A stretch of DNA of 6,648 bases, taken from contig CADCPD010000077.1 in the NCBI GenBank assembly GCA_902803265.1, positions 1 to 6,648 of the forward strand. Reading direction: 5' to 3'. Below are positions 6,125 to 6,648 of this stretch, piece after piece; the stretch's first letter is position 1, and each line of letters starts with the position of its first letter. Both the position numbers and the translations under genes were made by a program. Under the pieces are notes generated by a model, which made no database searches, had not been told where the DNA came from, and was given only the letters and a program-made list of their open reading frames with translations. Origin of the DNA: an uncultured bacterium (GTDB lineage: Bacteria > Cyanobacteriota > Vampirovibrionia > Gastranaerophilales > Gastranaerophilaceae).

Positions 6125-6442
6125 ATGGCAACAGGCAATAGACAAAGAATCAGAGTATGTTTAAAAGCATTTGATCATAAATTAATTGATGTTTCTGCTG
6201 AAAAAATAGTTGAAACAGCAAAGAGAACAGATGCAAAAGTAGCAGGACCAATTCCTCTACCTACAAAAAGAAGAATTTATTGTGTATTAAGATCACCACA
6301 CGTTGATAAAAAATCTCGTGAACATTTTGAATTAAGAACACATAAAAGAATTATTGATATTTACGAAGCAACACAACAAACAACAGAAGAATTAAGCAGA
6401 TTAGATTTACCTGCTGGTGTTGATATTGAAGTAAAATTATAA
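6125..6442 (+). CDS. rpsJ: 30S ribosomal protein S10
   Basis: Protein of 105 aa, the standard length. S10 is part of the 30S head and, as NusE, also takes part in transcription antitermination with NusB. Family motifs seen are RIRVCLKAFDHKLID (8-22), AGPIPLPTKRRIYCVLRSPH (40-59) and KKSREHFELRTHKRIIDI (62-79). AAGGAA (6111-6116) is the ribosome-binding site. The gene has its own promoter and is preceded by an unrelated, terminated unit, so the tuf gene often found upstream of S10 is not adjacent. rplC follows after an unusually long 149-bp spacer. Confidence 0.98.
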   Translation: MATGNRQRIRVCLKAFDHKLIDVSAEKIVETAKRTDAKVAGPIPLPTKRRIYCVLRSPHVDKKSREHFELRTHKRIIDIYEATQQTTEELSRLDLPAGVDIEVKL

Positions 6443-6452
6443 AAATATTTAT

Positions 6453-6477
6453 AGCCTTAATGCTTTGCATTGAGGCT
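6453..6477 (+). terminator. Hairpin after rpsJ, possible attenuator or processing site
   Basis: AGCCTTAATG (6453-6462) pairs with CATTGAGGCT (6468-6477) over 10 bp with one G-U wobble around a CTTTG loop, starting 10 bp after the rpsJ stop. The downstream bases TTGATAAC are not a proper U tract, so full termination is unlikely. Partial attenuation, RNase processing or protection of the rpsJ mRNA end fit better. Confidence 0.55.
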
Positions 6478-6520
6478 TTGATAACAAAAATACAACTAAT
6501 GCTTTAAGCAATAATGTGAA

Positions 6521-6584
6521 CTACGACTTCAGGCAGTCTGGGGGGTAGCAATCGCAAGAAGAACCCGAAACGGGGAAGAAAGGA
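6521..6584 (+). promoter_or_regulatory. GC-rich structured RNA element before rplC, candidate ribosomal protein leader
   Basis: This stretch is much richer in G and C than its surroundings. CTAC (6521-6524) pairs with GTAG (6545-6548) and, stacked on it, GACT (6525-6528) pairs with AGTC (6535-6538), leaving a TCAGGC loop and a G-rich bulge TGGGGG (6539-6544). Downstream CCCG (6564-6567) can pair with CGGG (6571-6574) around AAA, close to the rplC ribosome-binding site AAAGGA (6579-6584). The CCC could instead pair with the G-rich bulge. I do not recognise a named RNA family, so the regulatory role is inference. Confidence 0.5.
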
Positions 6585-6591
6585 CAAAATT

Positions 6592-6648
6592 ATGACTCTA
6601 GGAGTGATAGGTGAAAAACTTGGAATGACTCAGATTTTTGACGAAAAC
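6592..6648 (+). CDS. rplC: 50S ribosomal protein L3 (N-terminal 19 codons, cut by the window edge)
   Basis: The reading frame begins MTLGVIGEKLGMTQIFDEN, which is the conserved N-terminus of bacterial L3, a primary 23S rRNA binding protein near the peptidyl transferase centre. AAAGGA (6579-6584) lies 7 bases before the ATG. The order rpsJ then rplC is that of the S10 operon. The rest of the gene lies beyond the right edge. Confidence 0.93.
   Translation, partial: MTLGVIGEKLGMTQIFDEN

Noticed and set aside
6478..6506. Separate promoter for rplC starting at TTGATA (6478-6483)
   Set aside because: No acceptable -10 hexamer lies 16-18 bp downstream, so the signal is not better than chance in AT-rich sequence.

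Overview
The window is strongly AT-rich and densely coded. It looks chromosomal, from a low-GC bacterium. A VKOR fused to a DsbA-like thioredoxin domain (the arrangement known from cyanobacteria), an unphosphorylated-looking gut-type gene set (QueH, a small cysteine-rich DUF6485-like protein), a FliO-like gene and ribosomal protein genes together suggest a non-photosynthetic relative of the cyanobacteria (Melainabacteria/Gastranaerophilales). This placement is inference from gene content; no marker phylogeny was run.

Left region (1-2598): a membrane sensor protein with HAMP-like and PAS regions, probably a histidine kinase, runs off the left edge on the minus strand. It is divergent, across a 67-bp gap, from a plus-strand cluster of three tightly packed genes: a FliO-like membrane protein, a short NeuB-family sialic-acid-type synthase without the C-terminal SAF domain, and a KdsC-like HAD phosphatase whose start overlaps the synthase stop by one base. 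The last two probably make and dephosphorylate a nine-carbon keto sugar acid (nonulosonate). The FliO neighbour hints at, but does not prove, a link with the flagellum.

Middle region (2599-5971): a near-consensus sigma70 promoter with a 12-bp perfect palindrome at its expected transcription start drives lysC (aspartate kinase), the VKOR-DsbA fusion, queH (epoxyqueuosine reductase, TTG start inside the preceding gene) and a 66-aa cysteine-rich protein. A strong intrinsic terminator closes the unit. lysC has an in-frame internal ATG with a good ribosome-binding site, placed where other aspartate kinases start their separate regulatory subunit.

Right region (5972-6648): a promoter flanked by an 11-nt direct repeat with 21-bp period leads into rpsJ (S10), then a 149-bp spacer with a hairpin and a GC-rich foldable RNA segment, then the first 19 codons of rplC (L3), cut by the window edge. 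The spacer is the best candidate here for an undescribed regulatory RNA, possibly a ribosomal-protein leader. I see no mobile element, CRISPR array, tRNA or rRNA.
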